This document shows positions 9,684 to 20,333 of a stretch of DNA of 24,417 nucleotides, in pieces. The notes below the pieces were generated by a model that worked only from the letters and a program-made list of their open reading frames with translations, had not been told where the DNA came from and ran no database searches. This DNA is from Cercozoa sp. M6MM (taxonomy: Eukaryota; Endomyxa: Ascetosporea). The DNA is taken from assembly GCA_040357565.1 (NCBI GenBank), contig JBDODJ010000158.1; one strand, given 5' to 3'. Position 1 is the stretch's first letter. Each line of letters opens with the position of its first letter. The translations under genes were made by a program, and so were the position numbers.

Positions 9684-11142
9684 CTACGCGTCCTGCTTGG
9701 CGAGAGCGTCGCGCAGCGCAGCGGCGGCCTTGAGGCGCACGGCGTGGATGTGAATGAAGCCCTCGGCATCGACGGGATTGTAGCCACCGGCCTCGTCCAT
9801 CGAGGCGAGACTCTCGTTGTACAGCGAGCGCTGCGAGGCGCGGCCCTTGATGATGACGTTGCCCTTGTAGAGCTGGAGGGTCACCTGGCCGAACACGGCC
9901 TTGGCGGCATTGTCCATCACGCTCTGCAGCAGCTCGAACTCGGGCGAGTACCAGAAGCCATTGTACAGCGTGTTGGCGTACTGCTCGCGCAGCGAGTCAC
10001 GCACGCGCTGCACACCTGCGCAGACACCAGACGGTGTGTACTGTATCACCAGACAGGCAGTGGAGTCGGTCGCACATACCACGGTCCAGCACGAGGGTCT
10101 CGAGGTCCATGCGCGCCATGTGGAGAATCGTGCCACCCGGAGTCTCGTAGACGCCGCGCGACTTGATGCCCACGAAGCGGTTCTCGACCAGATCGACGCG
10201 ACCGACGGCGTGCTTGCCGGCCACAACGTTGAGGTACTTGAACAGCGCCAGAGGCTCCTCCACGACCTCGTGTGTGTCGAGGTTCGTCACCTTGACCGGG
10301 TCGCCCTCGGCGAACTCAATCACGATCGTCTCGGGCGTGTCAGGCGCCTCCATCGGCGACACTGTCATCTTGAAATCGATCTCGTCGGCCGAGTGGTTCG
10401 GGTCCTCCAGCACGCCACTCTCGTAGCTGATGTGCAGCAGGTTCTCGTCCATCGAGTAGCTCTTCTTGGGCGTCTGGTCCACCTCGATGCCCTGCTCGGC
10501 CGCGTACGCCAGCAGGTGCTGACGACCCGGGAAACGCTCTGCCCCACACAGACACAGATACAGGGACACTGCCAGGCACACATGGACGCACGACAGAAGC
10601 TCCAAGTACCAAAGAAACGCGGGATACGCCACGGCGCAATCACCGACAGCGACGGGTCCAGATAGGCCGCGTGCAACTCGAAACGGCACTGATCGTTGCC
10701 CTTGCCCGTGGCGCCATGCGCCAGGTACTTGCAGTCCTCCTGGTGCGCAATCTCCACGAGCGCCTTGGTCAGGATCGGACGCGCGATCGACGTGCCCAGA
10801 AGGTAGCGCGACTCGTAGATCGCGTTCGCACGGAAGGCCGGGAAGATAAAGTCCGTCACGAACTCCTTCTGCAGATCGACCACATGGCACGCCTTGGCAC
10901 CAATCGAGAGCGCCTTAGCCTTTAGGCGCTCAACGTCGCTGCAGCCGACAAATCAAATCAAATCAAATCAAACAAAACCAGTCCGAGCGCAAGCCAGAAA
11001 GTACAAGAAAATACCCCGTAGGCTGACCAACGTCGCCGAGGAAGCACACGACCTCAAAGCCCTCCTCAATGAGCCACTTGAGGATGCACGAAGTGTCGAG
11101 GCCACCCGAGTAAGCAAGAACAACGCGCTTGTTTTCGGTCAT
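9684..11142 (-). CDS. ASS1: Argininosuccinate synthase
   Basis: The enzyme joins citrulline and aspartate using ATP to form argininosuccinate, in arginine synthesis or the urea cycle; it acts as a cytosolic tetramer. Four exons (11142-11015, 10938-10610, 10538-10080, 10015-9684) splice in frame to 415 residues and a TAG stop; human ASS1 has 412. The ATP-pyrophosphatase P-loop SGGLDTS is at residues 12-18. Other family landmarks are [36 protein letters not shown] and KSRGVYETP. The start [14 protein letters not shown] matches the usual N-terminus. The gene has only three introns and GC-rich third positions, unlike the 33 introns of MCM5 next door. The downstream neighbour on plus is convergent; PrsW upstream is on the same strand about 500 bp away. 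Confidence 0.98.
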
Positions 11143-11640
11143 TTTTGTTTTCTTGTTTTGTCTAGATTCGATTCAATCGATGCTGCGCCAGATGAAGTCA
11201 CTCAGGTAGTCTACGCACACAGCGTTCGCATAACACGCACAACAAACAGACAAGGGTGACCGGCCATTTTTATGAACAGCCTTGTGGTCAGGACACGACC
11301 GAAAACGGTCAGCCAGACAAAACTGCGGCTGCACTCACAGCAGCCGGCGCACTCTGTAGGGTGGTGTACCGTGTTCAACGCGTCCAACCCACATACACTA
11401 GGGACGGAAACAATGTGTGATGGAGAGGCCGGCGGCTTTTTTTAATTTTTTCCTGCGCACGAGCACGCTCTCGTAGCCACTCTGATCCGACGGGGTAGCT
11501 GCACCTGCTCAAAACAAAAATGTGAGTGCGACCGGGTGTGCGTTGCATTGGGCCAGTAGAGCTTGAGTGGAAAAGAAAAAAAATAAAATTAACAAAGCGA
11601 TCGGATAGATCTGCTGTCAGGGCCAGTTAGATGACGTCTG
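11143..11640. promoter_or_regulatory. ASS1 upstream region / PrsW 3' flank
   Basis: About 500 bases hold the ASS1 promoter and the 3' UTR of the protease gene, both on minus. There is an A-rich run at 11572-11592. I see no clear TATA box, terminator or RNA gene. Confidence 0.35.
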
Positions 11641-13833
11641 TCAGGGCTCTTCAGAGAAAGGAACGAGTCGTGGCGGCGTGTACTCGTTGTTGATACTGTT
11701 GATACTGTTGACGCCGTTGGTGGCGCTGTCGTTGCTGTTGTTACAATTGGCGCCACTGGTGTTACTACCATTGGTGTTGTTGTTGTTGTTGTTGGCGTTC
11801 ATGTCGATGATGTCGCCAGTGTACGGATCGTCGACTTCGACAGCGATCTGTGCCGGGTCCACCAGTCGCTTGCGGATGTGCATGGCCTGCGTCGGGTGCA
11901 GCTGCAGGTGCTCCAGTGCCGCCTTGCGCCGATCGATACCGAGGACCTACCGGGGGGTATCAGGGGTGTGAGAAGGTATGGGGGGCATGAGACAGACTAC
12001 CTTGAGCAAGAAGATCGACAGGATGGGCACGAAGAGCATCGAGTACCACGTGACACAGTAGGCGATCGACGAGTTCGAGCTGCCGTGTATCAGAATCGCC
12101 AGCACGAACAGCAGTGGGAAGTGCGGCCAGCCCCTGTGTCACAAGGAGGGTCACACACACACACATGCTCACACACACATGCCCTGCAAGCAGAGGGCAC
12201 CTAGCCAGACCCGAGGCAGACAGCGACGCCCACACCGGGTGCATGAACGACATCAGCGAGCGGAACACGAGAACTACAGCCACAACATCATATGCCAAGC
12301 TGTACCCCTACAGTGCCCCCACTTAAGTACCCCTATATAGATCTACCTGCATACTGCGACGACGTGTCTTTCGACATGCCGAGATACTGCTGGTTCTCCA
12401 GGATCGAGAAGGCCAGGCCCTGTGTAAACTCACACGGAATAGACCAAGGGGGGGTACATAGATACAACACACCGAGACAAAGGTGCCAATCACAAGGCCG
12501 AGTTTACTGCCTTGGTACTCCTTGCTGCAAGCCAAGTCACGTGTTTGGATGTGCCCTCAAGTATCCCTCGCCAGTAAACAACACTACCTCAGCAGGATGG
12601 AGTTGCCGATCAGCAGTTTGAGGTACTCCTCGCACAGACCGGCACCAAACACCATGACGATCCACATGCGCCACTTCTGGTCCATCTGTAGGGGGGGGGG
12701 GGGGGGTAAGAGGGAACATCAAGGGTGTGGGAAGTAAAGCTACAGGCTGACAGCCGTCGTCGTCATCGGACTCGAAGCCTTTGAGCACGTACTCCTGCAG
12801 GTGGAAGGTGAGTGCGCCCAGCGTGATCACCTGCAGCCAGTAGCGCGCACGCCACAGCAGCACGAATGATCGATCATCGCGATCAAAGTGATCGATCTCC
12901 ATTGGCACCAATCCTACACCGTCACCGTTACTACCTGCCCCATACTACCTGCCTACTACCTGGGAGACATACCTAGTGCCTTGAGCCACCTGTACTGCGG
13001 CCGCGTGTCTCGCTTCCACAGTAGCACACTGAGCACTGTCCGGGGGGATAAGGTAGAGGTTAAACAGGGGGGGGGGGGGGAAAACACAGGGCTACCAACG
13101 TAGAGTGCCACCAGCAAAGACATGATAACGATCGGCTGCTTGAGATTGATCAGCAGCGAGGCAAAGGTGAGCCACATCACCAGCAGCGCAAAGGCCTAGC
13201 AAATCGACATACCCTAAGCCTAACCTATCAAGTCATAGACACGGTACCATGTAGAGGAAGACATGGGCCACTTTGGCCATGGTAACAATACATGCTAGCG
13301 AACGACTTCGCAGGTACCACACCTGTGAATTGGAGAAGGAGGGTACACAACTAACATGTGGGGGTATGACAAGTGTGTACCAGGAAAGGAACCACAGGAA
13401 CCCAAGCCTATACAGAGACAGTACGAACAGCAAGGCACAGAACAGTACCTTCAATTCACACTACCAGAAAGGCGGCAGGAACGTTCTTCACTGCAATGCC
13501 AACAATGATGGACTGCACCAGCACCACGACAATGGCCAGAATGATCGGACGGTTCTCCGGGTCAGTCGCGTCGCATTGCACTGTCCATCCGGGCGGACAG
13601 GGGAACGATTAACTGAGTACACAAGAGCCCCTCTTAATCAAGCTACCGCACTGTCGTCGCCAGTCCATGCGTAGCTGAGCGGCATCATCGCTGTGCGAGG
13701 ACACGACGAGAGGTCGCGACTCCTGCACAATCGGCGTAAAGCCGCGCTGCACGTTCACCTCAGGAGCCACATCCACAACCGTGTCCAGCTCCATCTCGGA
13801 GCGCCCGCCTTCGCGCTGCAGGGACATTAACAT
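11641..13833 (-). CDS. PrsW-family intramembrane protease
   Basis: PrsW (MEROPS M82) proteases cut membrane proteins inside the bilayer; they share a fold with CAAX-type proteases and APH-1. Thirteen exons splice in frame to 490 residues: 13833-13647, 13580-13465, 13407-13381, 13322-13248, 13195-13096, 13035-12973, 12913-12744, 12685-12588, 12524-12473, 12419-12347, 12273-12201, 12133-12001, 11946-11641. The family motifs are present in order: CEEYLK (E265, E266, K269), FSILEN (F300, E304, N305), a helix with H332 (FMHPVWA), and IHGSSN (H361). Many hydrophobic segments surround them (for example LAIVVVLVQSIIVGIAV). An acidic DDDD loop precedes the first motif. The cytosolic C-tail is Asn-rich with an N6 run and ends at a TGA. 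An in-frame ATG at 13827 is an alternative start, and the frame is open further upstream. Substrate unknown. Confidence 0.85.
11774..11800 (-). repeat. AAC trinucleotide run coding poly-Asn
   Basis: On the minus strand, consecutive AAC codons give NANNNNNNTNGSN in the C-tail of the protease. Repeat-length variation here would change only the tail. Confidence 0.85.
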
Positions 13834-14221
13834 TTTGAAGTTACAGCCATCCGAGACGAGTTTGATCAGAATCGAGAAACGCGAGAATAAAACTGCTGTG
13901 AGGATACGTTCTGGTGCTCGTTTCGCCGCTCTGAGAGCGTCTGTGAGTGCTATCTTAGATCTACGCTCGATCACAAGCACTTCCGTGCACGGAAAAGCCT
14001 GTTTTGTTCGCGTTTTTCGTGCCGGCTCAAAGGCTGGCTACACGGACAAGCGGACGAACAATGGACCGCATTTGGCCGATTTGCGCCGATGGGTCAGCAA
14101 CGTACACCATCAGCATCTACAGACGTAGTTGACGTGCAGCGCAGTTTCGCAGCTTTAGCAGAGGCGCGTCTTGTTCACAGCGCGTCCTTCTGCCGTCTTT
14201 CACAACAGACCAGCCAGCAAA
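13834..14221. promoter_or_regulatory. Divergent promoter region, protease and small membrane gene
   Basis: About 390 bases separate the protease start (minus) from the small membrane protein start (plus). The protease frame stays open upstream to 13980, so the true start might be farther out. No defined motif seen. Confidence 0.35.
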
Positions 14222-14874
14222 ATGTCGAGCGCCACAGTGACCGTTACTGACAAGGATTCACCGGAGTATGGCTCGCACACGCCGATCCAGAACCTCACGT
14301 ATGTTGTCTGGCTTTTGTGCACGCTCTGGATCGTCACACAGTTTTTTTTTGCATTGGGTCGCGATCACTTTTTGATCTGTACGTGTTGTATGTATGTCTG
14401 CTGCAGGTTCTCTGCCGAGGGCACGGTGGAGATTGTTCCGGATCCGTCTCCTCGCTGGTACGCATGTCGACTAGTGTTCCCTGCTTCGTTTAAATTCGCA
14501 ATCATCACAGGATGAAGATCGGCAAGGTCGTGCTCGCCTTCTTGATCCTGTATGGTGTGTACGCTGGTTTCTACGGTGCTCTTCTGTCGGCGACACTCGC
14601 CGGTACGATGCCTCTATGCTTCCTTGCATGTGCGAGTAAAGTTACATGCTCCCACAGGCGAGGAGACCACCCTGTGGGTGTTCTTCGGCATCTTTGTTGC
14701 CGCTCTTGTCATCCTGACGGCCCTTGTCTTCAAGACGCAGCGCCAGATTGCTGCTGAGGTAGAATTGTTTTTTCTTAATCTTGAGGGTCATTTGCCTGAT
14801 TGCAAATTAAAATGTGACTGTCGCAGGAGGAGGACGAGGAATACATGGAGGACCTTGACGAGAAGCAGGGTTAA
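14222..14874 (+). CDS. Small two-helix membrane protein
   Basis: Five exons (14222-14298, 14407-14457, 14511-14602, 14658-14758, 14827-14874) splice in frame to 122 residues and TAA. I do not recognise a family with certainty. Residues 1-42 are polar (MSSATVTVTDKDSPEYGSH). A first membrane helix follows (VVLAFLILYGVYAGFYGALL), then a five-residue loop GEETT, a second helix (LWVFFGIFVAALVILTALVF), a short basic segment KTQRQ and a very acidic tail (EEEDEEYMEDLDEK). The stretch W-x-KI...LYGVYAGF recalls the cytosol-to-membrane junction of Na,K-ATPase beta subunits (FYG-x-LAGxF), but the large beta ectodomain is absent, so this is only a hint. The start is chosen because it is the first ATG of the exon and keeps all phases. 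It is convergent with the phosphatase. Confidence 0.8.
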
Positions 14875-15210
14875 CAACGTCCATCGCTCACCCTTCAATT
14901 CCCGCACTTCCGCTTTTCCACGCGAAGCAATTGTGTAAGAGAGGACTCGAATTGTCGGAGTGGTCTAGATTGATTTGTGTCGTGTATTTTCGAGCTGAGC
15001 ACGTCAGTGCTTCGTGCTCCACACTCGTGCCTAACTTTCAGTCAATATTATGCCCAACTAGCAGTTGGTTAGATTTCCAGAAAGTGGATTATTTGGGTGT
15101 CCGTGTCGTCAGTGGCATGTAACTTTGCCATTTAAGCTTGTAGCACACTCGCTGTCTTAAGCTACGTGCGCTAGCCGACAAGCCTGGTATGTCACTAGCG
15201 ATATGGCTGG
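14875..15210. other. 3' flank between convergent genes
   Basis: No gene seen. It holds the 3' UTR of the small membrane protein and leads into the left copy of the inverted repeat. Confidence 0.4.
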
Positions 15211-15368
15211 CCCATGATGCGAAGTACAATTTCGCTCTGCGCTAAACAACAAACGCGAGGCGGTGTCAGGTGCTTGGTCGAACAGCAAGGATGAAAAACG
15301 TTTATCCCTAGTTGAGTCCTACGGGGCAACTCCAATTACATGAGAACACAGACTAGAGTCTCTGAGCC
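15211..15368 (-). repeat. Inverted repeat, left copy
   Basis: Reverse complement of 17153-17310 over 158 bases without gaps. I count 24 mismatches (about 85% identity), only two of them in the first 78 bases as read from 15368 leftward. An A-rich stretch beside each copy extends the similarity by roughly 20 bases. No terminal inverted repeats or target duplication seen. Confidence 0.92.
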
Positions 15369-15474
15369 ACCTTTTTTGTTTCTTCGGGCTCTCTTGGCCC
15401 TCGGCTTGCCCTTGACTTTTGCCCAACGAGCAAGTTAGACTTTAACTAACAACTAGGCATGGCAAGCGGAGGTT

Positions 15475-15883
15475 TTAGTCGGTATTGTTTTGGAGCGAAA
15501 CGGTGATCTCTTCGAGTCTGGCAACACGTTCTTTGTCCAGACTGCAGCTGTCCGAGTCGCTGCTCAGGCTATCTTTGGCGCCTTCTTCCGACGCTGAGAG
15601 CGACAGTTCCGACCGTGACAGGATAATCATGCGGTCACGCTCTTGCCTGCCGACTGCCCTCTCTGCCGTTGCTTGTCTCTTGGCAGATCTGTCTCTGCAC
15701 AGACACAGGGGCATGTGCATGTGCCCAGTATGCGGTATGTGACTGATAGAGATAGGGAGAGAGAGAGAGAGAGAGAGTACACTCTTGCACGCTCTGCGGC
15801 GAACTCTCGCACCTGGTCTCGAAAGCCCGAGTTGGGCCACACCTGGCAGAGTGCACGCGACACTTGCATAACACACACACACA

Positions 15884-15937
<54 letters not shown>

Positions 15938-15947
15938 NNNNNNNNNN

Positions 15948-15996
<49 letters not shown>

Positions 15997-16154
15997 CCAG
16001 GGTGCTAGGAGTACAATCTCACGACGCCGGCGCAAGAAGGACAACGCCTCGTCGTAGCTCTGCAGGAAGGGCAAGTCGTCGAAGCGACGCGGCGTGCGGC
16101 GACACAGCAGCCACGCCAGCACGACCGAAGCACTGCGCGAGATGCCCTGCCAGT

Positions 16155-16197
<43 letters not shown>

Positions 16198-16832
16198 GAT
16201 ATATAATATATATATTAGTATATTATATACACATATACAGACTGCACCTGCTCGCAATGCACGAGGATCCTCGCGTTCTCGTTCTCCAGCGCGTCATCCA
16301 TGAACCTCACTGCGCACAGAGCAGACACTTAGGACCTACCAGGCAGGAGAGGAAACAGGGCAAGCACACCCGCTCGCGGCAGGTGCGACCGGATGTCGAC
16401 GCGCGCAAAGTCGTCGATCGGAATGTTCAGAAAGGAGAGAGTCCTGTCCGACGGAAACAGCGGCGGCCTGTGCGACACAGTTCGAAACTGCTGAAACAGG
16501 CCACAGTGTTTTGCAAGAAGGGTAGTACATGCGAGTGACGTTGACGACGTGCGTGATCTGCAGTCGGCGCAGGTGTGGCCGGTACGCCGCCGATCGCACA
16601 CCACTCAGGTACAGCGTGTCCTCCACCTGCATACACAAACAGCTTTCCCTTTTGTGCAGATGGTATACTGTTTGTTACAACTGTATCTGGAACAGGCGGC
16701 GCAATGCCTTCGTTTGCGTTGCGTACCGTCGCATCTCGCACCCTAATCTACAGTACAGTGAGCGCACATACACTGTGGCACATGTGGGAGTATTTTTGAG
16801 AAATGGAGTACCCACATCGGCTCATAGTGCAT
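15475..16832 (-). CDS. Dual-specificity protein phosphatase
   Basis: Cysteine-based phosphatase of the DSP/MKP class, removing phosphate from Tyr and Ser/Thr. Eight exons (16832-16812, 16747-16727, 16626-16540, 16490-16370, 16309-16248, 16146-16015, 15842-15781, 15694-15475) splice in frame to 241 residues. The fold reads in order: VEDTLYLSG, ITHVVN, FLNIPIDDFA with general-acid Asp70, FMDDALE, the P-loop HCEQGISRSA with catalytic Cys102 and Arg108, SYDEALSFLRRRR and VWPNSGFRDQ. An intron splits the active-site loop between HCEQ and GISRS. The C-tail is Ser- and acid-rich (SLSSDSDSCS) and ends LEEITVSLQNNTD then TAA. No CH2/rhodanese MAPK-docking domain precedes the catalytic part, so it is an atypical DUSP; target unknown. 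The third intron uses a GTCACT donor, chosen to keep frame. The gene is flanked by the 158-bp inverted repeat. Confidence 0.94.
15871..15994. repeat. (CA)n microsatellite in phosphatase intron
   Basis: CA run with ten N at 15938-15947, inside the intron 15843-16014. In sense orientation this is TG, as in MCM5 intron 9. A GA run at 15756-15777 lies in the next intron. Confidence 0.95.
15938..15947. other. Assembly gap (10 N)
   Basis: Ten N within the CA repeat; placeholder for unresolved repeat length. Confidence 0.95.
16155..16226. repeat. CA then TA dinucleotide tract
   Basis: A CA run at 16155-16172 passes into alternating TA with imperfect copies, inside the intron 16147-16247 that splits the phosphatase active-site loop. 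Confidence 0.85.
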
Positions 16833-16910
16833 GTCGATCTCGCTGACTTCATCCCCATGCAAGCAAGATGTCAGCCTCGCGCCCATGGCAACACTAGGCG
16901 TGGAAATACA

Positions 16911-16967
16911 CTAAAACGCGCTTAGTTTTAGCGTGGTGTGATCATGCCTACATGCAGCTGCATGTAG
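16911..16967. promoter_or_regulatory. Hairpin plus perfect 20-bp palindrome upstream of phosphatase
   Basis: CTAAAAC/GTTTTAG with a 7-base loop lies at 16911-16931, and a perfect 20-bp palindrome centred between 16957 and 16958 spans 16948-16967. They sit 80-135 bp upstream of the phosphatase ATG on its 5' side. A dimeric transcription factor site is one reading; nothing identifies the factor. Confidence 0.5.
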
Positions 16968-17152
16968 CTGCGTTTAGTACACAAGACGGTTTTTGGTCGG
17001 GCGGAGCCACATTTACACTGTTCGGAGCCGACTGTAGGAAGGCATACTTCGTCGACAACCGTATTTACCCCCCGCTGAGGTCAGTAGCTTGGCCCGGTGA
17101 CCATTTGCCCACGGTCTTGCGACAAAAAAGAACAAAAATGAAGGAACAAAAT

Positions 17153-17310
17153 GGCTCAGAGACTCTAGTCTGTGTTCTCATGTATTTGGAGTTGCCCCGT
17201 AGGACTCAATTAGGGATAAACGTTTTTCATCTTCGCGGTTCGACCAAGGAACGCACACCGCCTGGCGCTTCTTGTCTCGCCCGAGTTGAATTTTCACTTC
17301 GCGTCATGGG
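17153..17310 (+). repeat. Inverted repeat, right copy
   Basis: Partner of 15211-15368 in opposite orientation; the arms are 1784 bp apart and enclose the whole phosphatase gene. An open frame crosses this copy, but the partner carries a stop in that frame and many amino-acid changes, so the shared segment is not obviously coding. Confidence 0.92.
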
Positions 17311-17404
17311 TAGTCAATTTCGAAAGTAGGACATTGTTTCTCCGACCCAACCTCTTTTACAACTGTACTTTAATTGAGCCACCACAGGCAGTCTGTAGGA
17401 CTCT

Positions 17405-18464
17405 TCAGGTTTGTTCGCGCACAAACACATTCTTCTGCGAGAGCAAGCGAATGTCCGTCGACAGCATGTCAAGTTCGCGCTCAAGAGCTTCCTTCAGCCG
17501 CTTTCTGGGCTCATCCATCGTGACCTGATGCGTCAACAATTGGTACTTGGCGTTAACGTCGTTCCATTTCTGCTGCAGGTCTGCTCAGATCGCTCACTGT
17601 GAACCAAAGGCAACAACGAGAAAGTGAAGTTATCGATACTGTACCATTGAGGATATCAAGTCGTTCTTCTTCAGGAAGCTGCGTGACTCGCAGGTCGTTG
17701 TGTTCTTCTTCTTCTTGTCGCAACTGCGCCATCTTTGCGACGGCTTCATACTCATGTTGCACTTGCTGTTCACAGAGTCGAGTTCGGACGGAACATTCGA
17801 TGCTTCACCCCTGGAGAAACGGAGGGTTGCTATACCTTTTTCACCTCGTCGAGGTACGCTGGAACACGAGCGAACTCCTCGTGTTTCAGCAGTTCGTCTG
17901 GAGGCGGGCTCTTTGGGCGGTTTGGCTCCTTCAAGATGTTTGCAATTGCTGCATTTAATCCAATAACATTATGCACAGAACAGGTTTGTCTCGAAGTGTG
18001 CATAAGGTTTAGAAGGGGTTGGGATTACCGTTCGCCTTGATGAAGTTCTTCTCGGTGGTCAGTCCATAGACAGGGGTTTCACTTGGCTTAGGGAGCGGCG
18101 GCTTTTTGTATTGCCGCTTCGACTTTTGAGGTGAGACATCTCGTCCACTAGACGCCAGTGTGCCGCTCTTTTTCTTGAGAAACTTCTTTGGCGACACCGA
18201 GCGCTTGACGACAGCTCCCATCGTAGCATGTGCTCGTGTCTTTTTCGATGGCTCCCCTCGAACACCGCCTGCGTTTTTCACACCCACGGAGGCAAAACTT
18301 GAAGCACCGAAAGTCGAACCTGTCGGAGGGACGTAACCGGCCTTGCTGAGGTAGCTCGGTTTCTGCCATGGGCGGCGTCGCGAAGGCCTTTTTCGGCTCG
18401 CGCACTCGGCCTCGGATTGCTCCAGAAGTGCATAAATGCTTTCCTGGCACTGAAGTGCTGCCAT
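17405..18464 (-). CDS. ENKUR: Enkurin, ciliary microtubule inner protein
   Basis: Enkurin sits inside ciliary doublet microtubules and, in sperm, was described as a TRPC-channel and calmodulin-binding adaptor. Four exons (18464-18029, 17948-17836, 17765-17645, 17580-17405) splice in frame to 281 residues and TGA; human enkurin has 256. Matches in order: N-terminal ESIYALLEQ, TMGAVVKRSVSPKKFLKKK, a Pro/Lys-rich KKPPLPKPSETPVYG, the hallmark NFIKANAIANIL, VPAYLDEVKK, then a charged coiled coil (LPEEERLDILN, LQQKWNDVNAKYQLL) to the end. The start at 18464 gives the ESIY box near the N-terminus as in animals; an in-frame ATG at 18491 is an alternative. It implies a ciliated or flagellated life stage. 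Confidence 0.93.
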
Positions 18465-19102
18465 AGTTGCTAGGAATGCCTCACAGCACACTAAACCTAT
18501 TGGTTCAAAGTCGATCTGTGTTCACTCTGACTGACTCGGAAACTGCGTGTTTGGAGAAACGCAGGTGTCGGCAGTTCCAGTCAGTTCCCGATCCACTGAA
18601 GCTGAACGAACGAGTACTGTATCTCTCGCACGCACAGTACACCGCTATGGGTGAACAGGAACTCATTGAAACAAGGGGTCAAATTTATCACCTGTCGAGT
18701 CATGCCAGTGGGTTCGCTCAGGAATCAGGAATCTACGGACACACACGTGGCTATGTTCAGTCTCCGAAGAACATTGAAGCTTGGCGACACGAAACCATCA
18801 GACATGCGTCTTGGGGGGCTAGGTCGTTCACTACTCCCTTGGCGTGTAACTTACATTAGCAGGAAACTCTCCATCAGTCTTAATAGGCTTCCAACGATTT
18901 TCGTACACATACAGCACTGTACATCGCGTATGTGCTTAAGACGGGGCTATTACTGTCAACCCTGTAAACTTAAAACCTTTATTTAAGTTTACGTTCAGAT
19001 AATATAATTGACGCGAATGCAATGTCCCTTCCCAACCAGCAAGTCGAGTGGCATGCACGTATGCAACTGGGCAGTTTTTGTGCAATGTCACTGCGCGATA
19101 AA
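18465..19102. promoter_or_regulatory. Enkurin upstream region / Myb gene 3' flank
   Basis: About 640 bases with the promoter of enkurin and the 3' end of the Myb gene, both on minus. A half RFX-type X-box word (AGCAAC, minus strand) lies at the enkurin start, without its partner half. An open frame of 131 codons on plus (18467-18859) has no recognisable content. Confidence 0.35.
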
Positions 19103-19406
19103 TTAGCTGTTTTTGGCTTGTCCTCCAGAGCTCTCAGATGACATGACGGGTTCTCCTCCTAACGACAAACACAGTGCCAATTCAGGTACATGTTGAGACT
19201 GCCAGTTTGCGCAAAGTACCGGTCGGAGCAGTTTGCTGCAAGTGCGAGAGCGTTAGTTCGGGTACAGAACTCGTGTTCTGCATGGGCGGCATCAGACTCA
19301 GAAAGGATGCGTCGTTCAGCGAGGACAAGTGTCCACCCAGCAGCGACGGCAACGACGCACCTGTGAACGAAAACAAACAGGGCGGCATCACACACACAAA
19401 CACACA

Positions 19407-19457
<51 letters not shown>

Positions 19458-20279
19458 CAGGCACCACTGGCACTCCGGAGCAAGCCTGATGAGTCAACTT
19501 ACTCTCCATGTCCATCATCGTGTTTTCGTCCAGCAAAGCGACATCGATGGCTGCCGCTGCGAGTGCTTGCGACAGGTCCATGGCTGCTGCAAAGGAAGCA
19601 ACCAACCCCCCGTTGTTTTATTATTCTTTAGCTTGAGGAAGCAACAAAACAGAGGGCAAAAGTACGGTCAGCTTGCGATCTGCGTCCGCGCGTACCTGAG
19701 TTTGAAACACTCCAGTTTTTGATTGGAATGTTGAAAGGACAGAGAGCAAGCACCCTTGTTCTGAGCTCGTTGTTCACGTCTAGCCTCGACTTCTCTTCGC
19801 GACTGCTGACAAGCAAACACTCTCTCTTCACTCGCATGTCATTGTTATTGACAGGTTGACTGCAGAGAGAACTCACGCTGACTTTGGCATCAGTAGCTGC
19901 CGAGACGTCATAGTACTTCTTGAGCATCGGGTGCTTGGTCTTCTGCATGTGGCGCCATTTGTCCTGTGTGTGTACATGTCAGGAAGAGTCATCTCTATGT
20001 GTCCAACTGCAGTTGTGAAAGTATGATACCTTGAGATTCACGTTGGTTCGACAAGTGTCCTCAGGGAAGAAGTGCATCAGAATCTTCTTCCACTGACCGG
20101 CGCCGAACTTGTTCACTCCTGCAGGCCAGAGGTATATATACATCCATACATTTATATATCATAGATACCGATAGATGGATCTAAATATCATGCACAAACA
20201 TGCAAGAGATACCTCGGATGAGAGCAACGACCTCTTCGTTTGTCCACGGAGGTCCCTAAGACACAATCATTGTATGTGC

Positions 20280-20333
<54 letters not shown>

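Noticed and set aside
17153-17310. tRNA gene or tRNA-derived SINE (GGTTCGA-like B box at 17237, A-box-like word at 17152)
   Set aside because: The two boxes are about 86 bases apart, the B box is imperfect and altered in the other copy, there is no cloverleaf and no tail repeat.
16952-17329. Open frame of 125 codons across the right repeat arm as a gene
   Set aside because: The partner arm has a stop in the same frame and many replacement changes; no family content.
18466-18480. RFX X-box at the enkurin start
   Set aside because: Only one half-site (AGCAAC) is present; the second half does not fit the GTNRCC consensus.
19628-19948. Long open frame reading on past the Myb gene exon 19963-19877 as coding
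   Set aside because: Splicing GTGAGT at 19876 to the acceptor before 19805 gives clean phases into all later exons, while the read-through frame ends without joining anything.
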